Assembly: GCF_041916735.1 (NCBI RefSeq)
Contig: NZ_JAYRYY010000016.1
Direction: 5' to 3' (one strand)
DNA from: Zoogloea sp016790385
GTDB taxonomy: Bacteria > Pseudomonadota > Gammaproteobacteria > Burkholderiales > Rhodocyclaceae
Length of the DNA: 64,000 bases
In this document: positions 1-7,954 of the stretch, in pieces
Numbering within the stretch: position 1 is the first letter of the stretch
Layout: each line of letters begins with the position of its first letter
Made by a program: the position numbers and the translations under genes
Notes under the pieces: generated by a model
Database searches by the model: none
What the model was told of the DNA's origin: nothing
Seen by the model: only the letters and a program-made list of their open reading frames with translations

Positions 1-186
1 CATGGACAATTCGACCGGCCCTTCCATGCGCAGGGTGCGCTGGTAGCGCTGCTTGGCGAAGTGCGTCAATTCGGCCGACAGGCGCGATCCGTCGAAGGTG
101 GCGTATAGATACAAGGCCCCGGCGGCAACGACCGTGCTCAGCCCGCCCAAGGCGAAGGCCAGGTACTTGAGGTATTTGAATCGCAT
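1..186 (-). CDS. AsmA-family protein, 5' fragment (runs off the window)
   Basis: Only the first 62 codons are present. The protein starts MRFKYLKYLAFALGGLS and continues with a single hydrophobic segment (about residues 5-26), then a polar stretch containing LSAELTHFAKQRYQRTLRMEG. This signal anchor followed by a short helix and a strand ending in a small-residue turn is the usual opening of AsmA-like proteins, which are inner-membrane-anchored periplasmic proteins linked to lipid transport and outer-membrane assembly. A second in-frame ATG lies 15 bases upstream at 201. I prefer 186 because GGAA sits nine bases before it. It follows the histidine kinase on the same strand after about 45 bases, so they may be cotranscribed. 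The family call rests on the N-terminus alone. Confidence 0.6.
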   Translation of the reverse strand, partial: MRFKYLKYLAFALGGLSTVVAAGALYLYATFDGSRLSAELTHFAKQRYQRTLRMEGPVELSM

Positions 187-231
187 GTCAGGCAATTCCA
201 TGACCGATCCGCCGATCTTACCCCAGGGGGC

Positions 232-2601
232 TTACATGCCGTCCGGCTGCGAGGCCTGGCCCCGCAAGGGCAGGCGCAGCTCGAAAGTGCTTCCAACCCC
301 CACCTGGCTTTCCACTGTCACGCTGCCGCCGTGACGCTCCGCAACCGTCTTGACGATGATCAGGCCGAGCCCGACACCCGAGGGCTTGTCGCGTCCTTCG
401 TCAACGATCCGGCTGAAACGCTTGAACAGGCGCGGCAGGGCGTCGGCTGGAATGCCCTCACCCTGGTCTCGCACCTGGATGATCCAGTCCGTGCCCTCTC
501 CCTTCAGGCACACCGAAACGCGGCTCCCGGCATGGCCGTACTTGACCGCATTGGTCAGCAGGTTGATGACCGCCCGCCGCAACAGGGAGAAGTCGCCGCG
601 GATGATGGCCTCCTCCTGTTCTGCGCCCTGGGTGTCCACTTCGATGCGGATGCCGCGGGCGTTGGCCTGGGGCCACACTTCGTCGGCGGCGGAATCGACG
701 AGGCCGGCCAGATCGAGTTCAACGAAGTCCTTCGGGTCCGAGCCTTCGGCCCTCACCAGACGAAAAAGGCCGTCCGCCAGGTCGAGCGCGGAACGGGCGT
801 AGCGGGCGATTCGGGGAATCTGTTCTGCCTGAAGGGTGGAGCTGTCGCGATAGCCGTCGATCAGGGTCAGGATGGAGGCCAGCGGTGCGCGCAAGTCGTG
901 GGACAGGAAATGCATGGTGTCCTCGCGGCTGCGCTGGGCCTCGTGCATCGTGGTGACGTCCGCCAGACCGATGACCCGCCCGGGCCGGTCACTGGATTCC
1001 GAAAACAGGTCAGCCACCGACACCAGCAGATAGCGCTTTTTGTCGGGGGTGAGTTCGAACTGACGAATGCCGGAATAGCCGCTTACGTCGGGCAGCCCAT
1101 CCCGCATCGGCAGGTAGGCGGGCCAAGGCAATGCGCGTAGCGCGCTCAGCAGGGCATCACTGCGAAAGGCCCGGAGCAGGTGGCGGGCGCGTTCGTTGTG
1201 GAGGATGACCCGGTCCAGTTGATCGATCACGACCACGCCGATGGGCAGGTGTTCGAGGGTGTCGGCGATGAAGCGGCGCACATCGCGTTGGTGCTGGGCG
1301 GCTCCGCGGACGATGCGGATGCGCTGTTCGAGGGGGTCCGCGGCGGTCTGCCCGGATTCGTCGATGGGCAGGCCCAGGGGGGTGCCCTCCCGCTCCAGGG
1401 CAATCAGTTCCGCGTCCAGGTAGCGCTGGGCCGATTCCAGGCGCCGCCAGCTCCACAGGGGATAGGCCAGCATGCAGCCGAGGATGGCGGGGGCAGGCCC
1501 GAACCACCAGCCACCCAGGTGCAGTCCGAGCCCGGCCAGCAACACGGCGGAGGCTCCGAGCAGGAAGGAGGCCATCAGGCCGGTGCGGGCCTCGGCATAC
1601 AGCAGGGTCAGCATCAATGCCACCACCATCACCATCGCCACGGCGGCCGACACCCAGGGCGACAGAGGCACGACGGCGGCGCCTCGGCGCAGGGCGTCAA
1701 ATACGTTGGCCTGCACCTCGACACCGGGCATGGGGCGGGACAGGCCCGAAGTTGGGGTGGGAACCGCATCCCCCATCCCCGCGGCCGTGGTGCCGACCAT
1801 CAGAATCTTGTTGTGCAGGTTCTCCGGCGGCACCTCGCCAGCGAGTACAGCCCGGTAGGAGTAGTGGGTGTAGGTTCCGGGTGGGCCGGAGAAGGGCACG
1901 CGCAGCCAGTTGGCGCGCTGCCACTGCTGATGGTCCAGCTCTGCACCTGGGGGCGGGGGCGGAAAGCGGCCGGCGGGTTCCGGCTCTAGCAGTCGCAGCA
2001 GGGCAAGGGCGAGCTGGGGATGGCGGGCCTCACCAAAGCCTTCCCACAGGTACACGCTGCGGGCGATACCGTCGGGGTCGAATTCCACCTGACTGTGACC
2101 GATGGCCGCCGCCGCGTCGGCGAACATATCAAGCGGCCGGACTTCGCCGGAGAGGATGGCTCCTGTGGTGGCCTGAGTCATGGGCAGCACCACTCGACCC
2201 TGATCACGGATGGCGCGGGCCAGGGCCGCGTCGGCACCGGGATCATCCGGGCTGGGGCCGTCGAGGATCAGGTCGAGAAGGACTGCCCGGGCACCGGCCT
2301 CCCGGGCGAAATCAATGAGGGCGGCGTGCACGCGCCGGGACCAGGGCCAGCGCCCGAGGCTGGACAGGCTGGCATCGTCGATGGAGATGATCACCACATC
2401 GTCGCTGGCGGGCTGGGTCCACGCGGACAGCACCTCGTCATAGAGCGTCTGGTCAATACGCCACAACCAGCCCTCGACGGCTGAAATCAACGTCAGCAGA
2501 GCACAGAATAGGGTGACGGCGAACCATTCAACAGTCGGCCGACGCAGGCTGGAAGCGGCTGCTCTCACGGAGTCCCTGGCGCTGGGGCGGAAAGGCTCCA
2601 T
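232..2601 (-). CDS. CHASE2-domain sensor histidine kinase
   Basis: Membrane sensor kinase of about 789 residues. Numbering from the longer open frame that begins at 2646: one transmembrane helix (about 41-58), a periplasmic CHASE2 domain (about 65-325), three closely spaced helices (about 330-400), a PAS-like region (about 460-565), then HisKA with phospho-acceptor His583 in SHDLRAP, and HATPase with the N box NLLTNAVKYG (695-704), the G1 box DQGEGIP and the G2 box GVGLGL. All catalytic motifs are intact. I place the start at the ATG at 2601 (MEPFRPSARD), which overlaps the FecR gene by 37 bases. Cotranscription with the FecR/LysM gene and the nearby OmpR-type regulator suggests one signalling unit that senses the envelope. 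The ligand cannot be read from sequence. Confidence 0.9.
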   Translation of the reverse strand: MEPFRPSARDSVRAAASSLRRPTVEWFAVTLFCALLTLISAVEGWLWRIDQTLYDEVLSAWTQPASDDVVIISIDDASLSSLGRWPWSRRVHAALIDFAREAGARAVLLDLILDGPSPDDPGADAALARAIRDQGRVVLPMTQATTGAILSGEVRPLDMFADAAAAIGHSQVEFDPDGIARSVYLWEGFGEARHPQLALALLRLLEPEPAGRFPPPPPGAELDHQQWQRANWLRVPFSGPPGTYTHYSYRAVLAGEVPPENLHNKILMVGTTAAGMGDAVPTPTSGLSRPMPGVEVQANVFDALRRGAAVVPLSPWVSAAVAMVMVVALMLTLLYAEARTGLMASFLLGASAVLLAGLGLHLGGWWFGPAPAILGCMLAYPLWSWRRLESAQRYLDAELIALEREGTPLGLPIDESGQTAADPLEQRIRIVRGAAQHQRDVRRFIADTLEHLPIGVVVIDQLDRVILHNERARHLLRAFRSDALLSALRALPWPAYLPMRDGLPDVSGYSGIRQFELTPDKKRYLLVSVADLFSESSDRPGRVIGLADVTTMHEAQRSREDTMHFLSHDLRAPLASILTLIDGYRDSSTLQAEQIPRIARYARSALDLADGLFRLVRAEGSDPKDFVELDLAGLVDSAADEVWPQANARGIRIEVDTQGAEQEEAIIRGDFSLLRRAVINLLTNAVKYGHAGSRVSVCLKGEGTDWIIQVRDQGEGIPADALPRLFKRFSRIVDEGRDKPSGVGLGLIIVKTVAERHGGSVTVESQVGVGSTFELRLPLRGQASQPDGM

Positions 2602-4139
2602 ACAGGGAGCACGAAAAAGGATTGCAGGCGCTGCGTCCCCGACCACGGACTGACACCGCCGTCCGGGTCGATGGCGCGGATGCGCAGCCGGTAACGACCT
2701 GGGCTGGGGGTGGCGAGGGTCAGCGCGGCCTCGCCGATACGCTGATCCACGAGAATCTCCTGGAAGGCTTCATCGCGGGCGAGTTGAACCTCGTAGATCT
2801 GGCCAGGCCGACCGCCCCATGAGAAACGCAGCTTCTGGTTGTAGACCTCGACAGTCGCCGGGCTGGGGGCGGGACGGATGTCCAGCGTCCGTACCTCGCT
2901 CCACGGCCCGTGGCTACCATCACTGCGCAGGCTTGCGATACGCCAGGCGTGGCGGCCCGGTGCGAGCGCCGGCGCAAATTGGAGCCCGTGCATCGTGTCG
3001 TCCACGCCGGGTGAATCAAAACCGCGGTCACCCGCGATCTGCACGCGGTAGCCGGCCGCTTCCGGCTGGGCCGACCAGGCGAGGCCGCCAGGCTGGGCGT
3101 CGGCGGAGTTCGGGGGTTCAGGCCGGGCGCGCAGTGCAAAGCCGCGGGTCGCATCCTGGCCCTCCAGGCCCTCGGCATCAATGGCCCGCACGCGGAGCAG
3201 GTAGCTTCCGTCGGGCAGGTTGGTAAAGCGCGCGCGCGGCGTCGTGAAGACCGCTGTTGCAATCACGTCATTGAATTGCTCGTCACGGGCCACCTGGGCC
3301 CGATAGGCCACGGCCTTGTCCACCGGAGGGAAAGGTAGGTCGAGTGCAACCCGCTCGAAAACCGGGGGAACCCCATCCAGGGAGGGTGCCGGCAACAGGG
3401 CGCGTGGGTCGGGAATCTGCGCGCCTGCCTTTGCCACCACGCCAAAACCGGCCGGAAGGGCTGTGGCGCCGGCGGCGGCGTCATTGCGCATGCCGACCTT
3501 CCCTTCGGTGACTTCCGCCTGGGCGGAGTCTGCCTGCGCTCCCGCGCGGAAAGCGGTGCCACGCACACCCAGGGAAGCGGACGGGGTGCGGATCTGGTAG
3601 CGGGCCGCAGGGCCGCGCTGGGGTGCCACGGTGGATTCAATCCGCCCGTGCTCAAGGAAGATCTGGGTATTCTGACCGGGCAGGCCGTGGAAGCTCTGCA
3701 CCTTGTCCAGGCGGGCCTGACTGCCGGGCTGAACAGTCAGGCGCGACTCGTCGGGCATCGCCAGGGTCACAAAGCCCCCATCGCCCGTGCGCAGAACCGC
3801 CCCCGCGGACACCCGGGTGTCGGGCGCCAGGGGCTTCCCGTCCATGGTGACGTCACCACTGACCGCCACGACCCGCGCGGTGTGCGGCTCAGCCCGCAGC
3901 CAGTTTTCAGGAATGCGCAGGGGGGTGCCAACCGGTATGCGCATCGGGTTGCTGATGCGGTTCAAGGCCTTCACCCCTTTCCAACCGAAGGGCGCGGACA
4001 GGTATTGACGCTCCAGGCCGATCAAGGTGTCACCGGCGCGGGTGGTGTAGATGATCTCCAGATCCGCTGCGTGGATACCGGGGCAGGCAATCGCCAAGCC
4101 CAGGGCGGCAGCCAGGAGACGAACGGATTGAGATGCCAA
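2565..4139 (-). CDS. FecR-domain protein with LysM and fibronectin-like repeats
   Basis: Exported protein of about 524 residues. After a signal peptide (LLAAALGLAIACPGIHA) come a LysM-type segment (YTTRAGDTLIGLERQYL ... IPVGTPLRIPENW), a FecR domain (VVAVSGDVTMDGKPL through GVRGTAFRAG) and C-terminal fibronectin-III-like beta repeats with recurring YRVQIAGD and YEVQLARDEAF units. LysM suggests peptidoglycan binding. FecR domains fused this way are often encoded beside CHASE2 kinases, as here. The open frame reaches an ATG at 4220, but that gives an unusually long n-region and covers a 17-bp palindrome that looks like an operator. I therefore place translation at the TTG at 4139, just before the signal peptide. 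The downstream choice is inference, since no strong ribosome binding site is visible. Confidence 0.8.
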   Translation of the reverse strand: MASQSVRLLAAALGLAIACPGIHAADLEIIYTTRAGDTLIGLERQYLSAPFGWKGVKALNRISNPMRIPVGTPLRIPENWLRAEPHTARVVAVSGDVTMDGKPLAPDTRVSAGAVLRTGDGGFVTLAMPDESRLTVQPGSQARLDKVQSFHGLPGQNTQIFLEHGRIESTVAPQRGPAARYQIRTPSASLGVRGTAFRAGAQADSAQAEVTEGKVGMRNDAAAGATALPAGFGVVAKAGAQIPDPRALLPAPSLDGVPPVFERVALDLPFPPVDKAVAYRAQVARDEQFNDVIATAVFTTPRARFTNLPDGSYLLRVRAIDAEGLEGQDATRGFALRARPEPPNSADAQPGGLAWSAQPEAAGYRVQIAGDRGFDSPGVDDTMHGLQFAPALAPGRHAWRIASLRSDGSHGPWSEVRTLDIRPAPSPATVEVYNQKLRFSWGGRPGQIYEVQLARDEAFQEILVDQRIGEAALTLATPSPGRYRLRIRAIDPDGGVSPWSGTQRLQSFFVLPVWSLSAPAPGTP

Positions 4140-4164
4140 GAGACAGGTCTTTCTGAGGGTTTGG

Positions 4165-4181
4165 GGAACTATATTAGTTCC
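4165..4181. promoter_or_regulatory. 17-bp palindrome upstream of the FecR/kinase operon
   Basis: GGAACTA-TAT-TAGTTCC is a perfect inverted repeat with a 3-bp centre and an AT-rich core resembling a -10 element. It lies about 26 bases upstream of the proposed TTG start of the FecR gene and about 180 bases upstream of mscL. A dimeric regulator site is the simple reading, with the OmpR-type regulator at 4824-5552 as a candidate. OmpR-type proteins more often bind direct repeats, so the binder is uncertain. Confidence 0.45.
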
Positions 4182-4358
4182 GGGTCTGGTCCAGGGTGCA
4201 AAACTTCGCAAAATGGGCATGAACTACACGCCCCGTGTGAGAATTACTTAGCGCCGCGGGCGCTATGGGGCTCTATCATGCGGCCAGACGAGTCGGCGCC
4301 CTCTGCTGGCTTGTTTCCTGATGTCATTACTCTTCAATCTGTTCTAAAAGGAAATCCC

Positions 4359-4781
4359 ATGAGCTTCATTCAAGAATTCAAGGAATTTGCAATGAAGGGC
4401 AACGTCGTCGATCTTGCGGTCGGCGTCATCATCGGCGGCGCGTTTCAGAAGATCGTCGATTCCCTCGTGAAGGACATGCTGATGCCCGTGCTGGGCAAGC
4501 TTCTCGGCGGTGTCGATTTCAAGCACTTGTACATCAACCTGGGTGACAAGTCGTTTGAAACCATGGAAGCCGCCGAAAAGGCCGGCGCGCCGCTGTTCAA
4601 GTATGGCGTTTTCGTGAATTCCATCATTGATTTCACGATTGTTGCCCTCGCCATCTTCGTGGCCATCAAGGCCATGAACAAGCTCAAGCGCGATGAGCCG
4701 GCACCGGCGCCGGAAGCGCCCCCGGCCGAACCGGAAGATGTGAAGCTGCTGCGGGAAATCCGCGATGCGCTGAAGAAGTAA
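4359..4781 (+). CDS. mscL: Large-conductance mechanosensitive channel MscL
   Basis: 140 residues, the normal length for MscL. The protein opens with MSFIQEFKEFAMKGNVVDLA, the conserved amphipathic N-terminal helix and start of TM1 (VVDLAVGVIIGGAFQKIVDSLV). TM2 is NSIIDFTIVALAIFVAIKAMN. A cytoplasmic tail ends in the helix DVKLLREIRDALKK. MscL forms a pentameric inner-membrane pore that opens under membrane tension to release solutes on osmotic downshock. The ATG at 4359 is preceded by AAGGAA eight bases upstream. The open frame extends farther 5', but that part is antisense to the FecR gene. mscL sits alone between the FecR/kinase operon and the convergent regulator gene. Confidence 0.96.
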   Translation: MSFIQEFKEFAMKGNVVDLAVGVIIGGAFQKIVDSLVKDMLMPVLGKLLGGVDFKHLYINLGDKSFETMEAAEKAGAPLFKYGVFVNSIIDFTIVALAIFVAIKAMNKLKRDEPAPAPEAPPAEPEDVKLLREIRDALKK

Positions 4782-4793
4782 GCGCCTCAAATC

Positions 4794-4815
4794 GGGGGGG
4801 CCTGACGGCCCCTCC
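4794..4815 (+). terminator. Hairpin between mscL and the convergent regulator
   Basis: A nine-pair stem (GGGGGGGCC / GGCCCCTCC with one G-T pair) around the loop TGAC lies 13 bases after the mscL stop and just before the end of the convergent regulator gene. It could serve both strands. There is no clear T run, so termination is inferred from position and stem. Confidence 0.45.
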
Positions 4816-4823
4816 GGGATGCA

Positions 4824-5552
4824 TCAGGCTGGTGACATGGCAACTTCGCCCAGGGTCGACGATTCCGAAGGATCGATCTTCTCGAGCCGGTAGCCGAAGT
4901 TGTAGGTCGGGGTCAGGCGGAAACCGTTTTCGGGCCGCAGGTTGAGCTTGCTGCGCACGCGGCTGATGTGCGTATCCACCGTGCGTGTCGCCAGATCGGG
5001 GTTCCGACCCCACACCGCCTCAAGCAGATGGCCCCGCGACAGCAGGCGCCCCAGGTTGCGGAACAGGAAGGCGGCCAGCTCGAATTCCTTGTCGGTCATC
5101 TCTACCGCCACGCCGTCGATGGTCAGCACCTTCTTGACCAGATCGAAATGGTAGGGCGCGACCGTGAGCGTCTGGTGGGTGTTGCGCGGTTGCGCCCGGC
5201 GCAGCACGGCTTCGATCCGGGACAGCAGTTCAATGCGACGGGGCGGTTTGATGAGGTAATCATCCGCGCCGGCACTGAAAGCGTTGGCAATGTCCTCTTC
5301 CGCATCCCGGGAGGTGATGAAGATCGCCGGGGTGTCATTGCCCCGTTCGACCCGCAGCCAGCGCAGCACTTGTTCGCCGGTCAGATCGGGAAGCACCCAA
5401 TCCACCAGGAAGAGGTCAAAACTCTCACGGCTGGCCACCCGCATGAACTCGCGGGCCAGTCCAAAGCCATGAACGTCGTGCCCGGCGTCCCTCAGCCAGC
5501 CGGTCAGTACTTCCATCTGGGCCGGGTCGTCTTCGAGAATAGCTAATCGCAC
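4824..5552 (-). CDS. OmpR/PhoB-family response regulator
   Basis: 242 residues. The receiver domain (1-120) has the acidic pair in EDD, phospho-acceptor Asp51 in FLVDWVLPD, Thr80 in FITS and Lys102 in LIKPP. The C-terminal winged helix (about 130-230) includes MTDKEFELAAFLFRNLGRLLSR and TRTVDTHISRVRSKL, typical of OmpR-type DNA-binding domains. It is the only response regulator near the CHASE2 kinase and is encoded on the same strand, 0.7 kb upstream of the FecR gene across mscL. It is therefore the likely partner, although operon linkage is broken by mscL on the other strand. Output genes are not identifiable from sequence. Confidence 0.92.
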   Translation of the reverse strand: MRLAILEDDPAQMEVLTGWLRDAGHDVHGFGLAREFMRVASRESFDLFLVDWVLPDLTGEQVLRWLRVERGNDTPAIFITSRDAEEDIANAFSAGADDYLIKPPRRIELLSRIEAVLRRAQPRNTHQTLTVAPYHFDLVKKVLTIDGVAVEMTDKEFELAAFLFRNLGRLLSRGHLLEAVWGRNPDLATRTVDTHISRVRSKLNLRPENGFRLTPTYNFGYRLEKIDPSESSTLGEVAMSPA

Positions 5553-5634
5553 GCTGGTTCACCTTTATCGAGAAATTGAAGCACACCACGCGGTATTGAG
5601 TCGCCAGGATCGGCGCAATACCGCAATGGCTCAT

Positions 5635-6276
5635 TTACGCGTAATCACCCACATACGGATTGCTTTCCCGCTCTTCGCCGAAATCCGACATCGGCCCGTG
5701 ACCGGGAATGAAACTCACATCGTTGCCCAGGGGCCACAACTTCTGACGGATCGAATTGATCAGATCCTTGTGGTTGCCCCGCGGAAAATCGGTTCGTCCG
5801 ATCGACCCGGCAAATAACACATCGCCCACCACCGCCAGCCTTGCGGAATCACTGAAGAACACCACGTGTCCCGGCGTGTGGCCGGGGCAATGGATGACCG
5901 ACAGGCTTTCCGCACCCACGTTAACCGTGTCACCGTCCGACAGCCATCGATCCGGCGTGAACGCTTCGACATGCGGAAAGCCAAACATCTTGCTCTGCTT
6001 GGGCAGATCGTCAATCCAGAACGCGTCGCCCCGCTCCGGCCCCTCGACGGGAACGCCCAGCTGTCGGGCAAGGCCCGCCGTACCGCCCGCATGATCGATG
6101 TGGCCATGGGTCAGCAGGATCAGGCTGATCTGCACGCCAAGGGATTCCGCCGCCTTGAGGATCCGTTCCGGGTTGCCACCCGGGTCAACCACCGCGGCCT
6201 TTCGGGTCTGGTCGCACCACAGGATCGAACAGTTTTGTTCAAAGGGGGTGACGGGAACGATCTGGTATCTGAGCAT
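5635..6276 (-). CDS. MBL-fold metallo-hydrolase (glyoxalase II/YcbL-like)
   Basis: 213 residues, a compact metallo-beta-lactamase fold. The metal-binding motif THGHIDH supplies His57, His59, Asp61 and His62. Later ligands are in HCPGHTPGH, GDVLFAGSIGR and PGHGPMS. The protein lacks the roughly 40-residue C-terminal domain of classical GloB and matches the shorter YcbL type, which hydrolyses thioesters such as S-lactoylglutathione. It is transcribed alone from the promoter proposed at 6321-6349. Substrate is inferred from family. Confidence 0.88.
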   Translation of the reverse strand: MLRYQIVPVTPFEQNCSILWCDQTRKAAVVDPGGNPERILKAAESLGVQISLILLTHGHIDHAGGTAGLARQLGVPVEGPERGDAFWIDDLPKQSKMFGFPHVEAFTPDRWLSDGDTVNVGAESLSVIHCPGHTPGHVVFFSDSARLAVVGDVLFAGSIGRTDFPRGNHKDLINSIRQKLWPLGNDVSFIPGHGPMSDFGEERESNPYVGDYA

Positions 6277-6320
6277 GATTCAAAATTGCCTGCCAACGGG
6301 GCAGGGATCATTAAAGAGAC

Positions 6321-6349
6321 TACTTACGCTTCAGCCGCCGTTTTTTCAA
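6321..6349 (-). promoter_or_regulatory. Sigma-70-type promoter for the MBL hydrolase
   Basis: On the minus strand TTGAAA (6349-6344) and TAAGTA (6326-6321) are separated by exactly 17 bases. Transcription would begin about 35-40 bases upstream of the ATG at 6276. No competing gene overlaps this segment. Confidence 0.5.
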
Positions 6350-6616
6350 GGCCGCCGTGAAGTCTCCGCATTCCGTAAAGTTTATCACGCTCAAATTGGG
6401 GAGCCATTAACCCTGTCGCCCCCCCCAGGCCCGAATGGGCTTGCCGACACGCTTGTTTTCACACTGCATTTCATCGCGCTTATCCAATTGTCAAAATTGA
6501 ATGCCAATAGGATTGACGGACTTTTCGACCCATTTGGGGAATGTCGTGTCTTGCTGTGCCATGCGACCGCTCGCGCCAGGAGGGCGAATGTCACCGTAGT
6601 GCAACGGGGATGGCAC
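6350..6616. other. Intergenic stretch without a recognisable gene
   Basis: About 270 bases more AT-rich than the neighbours, containing the inverted repeat CAATT-gtcaa-AATTG near 6485. No frame looks protein-like. It separates the pyrE transcript end from the MBL promoter. Confidence 0.5.
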
Positions 6617-6642
6617 GACGCGCGCCCTGGAGGGCGGGCGTC
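6617..6642 (-). terminator. Hairpin at the end of the pyrE/coiled-coil transcript
   Basis: A 12-pair inverted repeat with one mismatch (GACGCGCGCCCT / AGGGCGGGCGTC, two-base centre) overlaps the stop codon of the gene ending at 6641. A U tract is absent, so Rho-independent function is uncertain. Confidence 0.4.
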
Positions 6643-7264
6643 AGCGCGGGAATGGGCGGGGTTCGGTGAGCGCGATGTAGCGGCTGCGATCCTGCTCGAA
6701 GCGATTGCGGATGGCCTCGATATCGCGTCGCTTGGCTTCCATGATCGAGTTCTGGGCCGCGAGCTCGCCGTCGGATTCGCGCAGGGATGCCGCCAGGGCG
6801 GGCGGCATGGCGCGCTTCTGGAAGAACTCGGCTTCACGTAGCAGCCCGCTGCGTTTCTTGATCAGCTGGGCATGGCGGGCTTCGGCCTGGCGAAGCTCCA
6901 ACTCGACGCTCTCGATGGCCCGGTCGCGCCGGCTGTCGATATCGGCCACGCTGGAGTAGGTTTCGAGCAGGGACTGGTTGCGCCGCATCTCGGCGCGCTG
7001 GCGGGTCATCTCGGCGCGCCGGGCACGTTCCTCGGCTTCACGCTTGGCCAATTGCTCGGGGGTGAGGGGCGCCTCGACTGTGCGTCGCACCGTGCCCTGG
7101 GGGCTCATCTCCCGGTAACTCTTGCCGAAGCACTGGGGCGGCAGCACGTCGCCGCACACCTGGTGCCCGTTGTCGGTGCAGCAATACACCGTCCCCTTGG
7201 AAGCCGACTGGGCATGGGCGAGGGGTACGGCAAGCAGGAGGGAGACAAATGCCAGGCGTCGCAT
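6641..7264 (-). CDS. Exported coiled-coil protein with DUF4124-like N-terminus
   Basis: 207 residues with a signal peptide (MRRLAFVSLLLAVPLAHAQS). A short Cys-rich module follows (GTVYCCTDNGHQVCGDVLPPQC), resembling the DUF4124 domain common in betaproteobacterial periplasmic proteins. The rest is a charged helical coiled coil rich in Arg, Glu and Gln (about 70-190). It starts four bases after the pyrE stop and so is almost certainly cotranscribed with pyrE. No catalytic motif is visible. A periplasmic structural or redox role is possible given the four cysteines, but that is speculation. Confidence 0.75.
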   Translation of the reverse strand: MRRLAFVSLLLAVPLAHAQSASKGTVYCCTDNGHQVCGDVLPPQCFGKSYREMSPQGTVRRTVEAPLTPEQLAKREAEERARRAEMTRQRAEMRRNQSLLETYSSVADIDSRRDRAIESVELELRQAEARHAQLIKKRSGLLREAEFFQKRAMPPALAASLRESDGELAAQNSIMEAKRRDIEAIRNRFEQDRSRYIALTEPRPFPR

Positions 7265-7268
7265 GGGG

Positions 7269-7916
7269 CTATGTGTCTCCGCTCACACCATAGGTTTCAC
7301 GGTAACGCTGGACGGCATCAAGGTTTGCCTTGAGCGCGGGGCTGTCGGCCAGATAGCCGATCAGATCCTTCAGGCTCGCCACCGCCAGTACGGGAATGCC
7401 GTAGGCGTCACGCACCTCCTGAACGGCCGACAGGCTGCCCGTGCCCCGTTCCATGCGGTCGAGGGCGATGACGACGGCCGACGGCGTGGCACCATGGGCG
7501 CGGATGATCTCGACGGATTCGCGCACTGATGTTCCGGCGGAAATCACATCATCAAGGATGGCCACGCGACCCTGAAGCGGCGCACCGACCAGGGTGCCAC
7601 CCTCGCCGTGGTCCTTGGCTTCCTTGCGGTTGAAGCAGAAAGGCAGATTGTGCCCGTGCTCGGCGAGGCGCATGGCCGTGCCGGCCACCAGAGGAATCCC
7701 CTTGTAGGCGGGCCCGAAGAGCATGTCGCAGGGCAGGCTCGCTGACAGCAGGGTGCGGGCGTAGAAATCGCAGAGCGCACCAAAGGACGCGCCGTCGTTG
7801 AAGAGGCCCGCATTGAAGAAGTAGGGGGACAGGCGACCTGCCTTGGTCACGAACTCCCCAAACCTCAAAACCCCCTTTTCGCAGGAGAGGGCAATGAAAT
7901 CACGGCTAAAATCCAC
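7269..7916 (-). CDS. pyrE: Orotate phosphoribosyltransferase
   Basis: About 215 residues. PyrE converts orotate and PRPP to orotidine 5'-monophosphate in pyrimidine synthesis. Diagnostic segments are FGEFVTKAGRLSPYFFNAG near the N-terminus, FGPAYKGIPL, FNRKEAKDHGEGG (the flexible catalytic loop) and the PRPP site VAILDDVISAGTS. Alignment to the usual N-terminus favours the GTG at 7916, with GGGAG four to five bases upstream. The in-frame TTG at 7931 has no ribosome binding site. The exonuclease gene starts only 38 bases away in the opposite direction. Confidence 0.93.
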   Translation of the reverse strand: MDFSRDFIALSCEKGVLRFGEFVTKAGRLSPYFFNAGLFNDGASFGALCDFYARTLLSASLPCDMLFGPAYKGIPLVAGTAMRLAEHGHNLPFCFNRKEAKDHGEGGTLVGAPLQGRVAILDDVISAGTSVRESVEIIRAHGATPSAVVIALDRMERGTGSLSAVQEVRDAYGIPVLAVASLKDLIGYLADSPALKANLDAVQRYRETYGVSGDT

Positions 7917-7954
7917 GATGCTCCCAGCCAAAAAATCGGACCATATTTCTTAAA

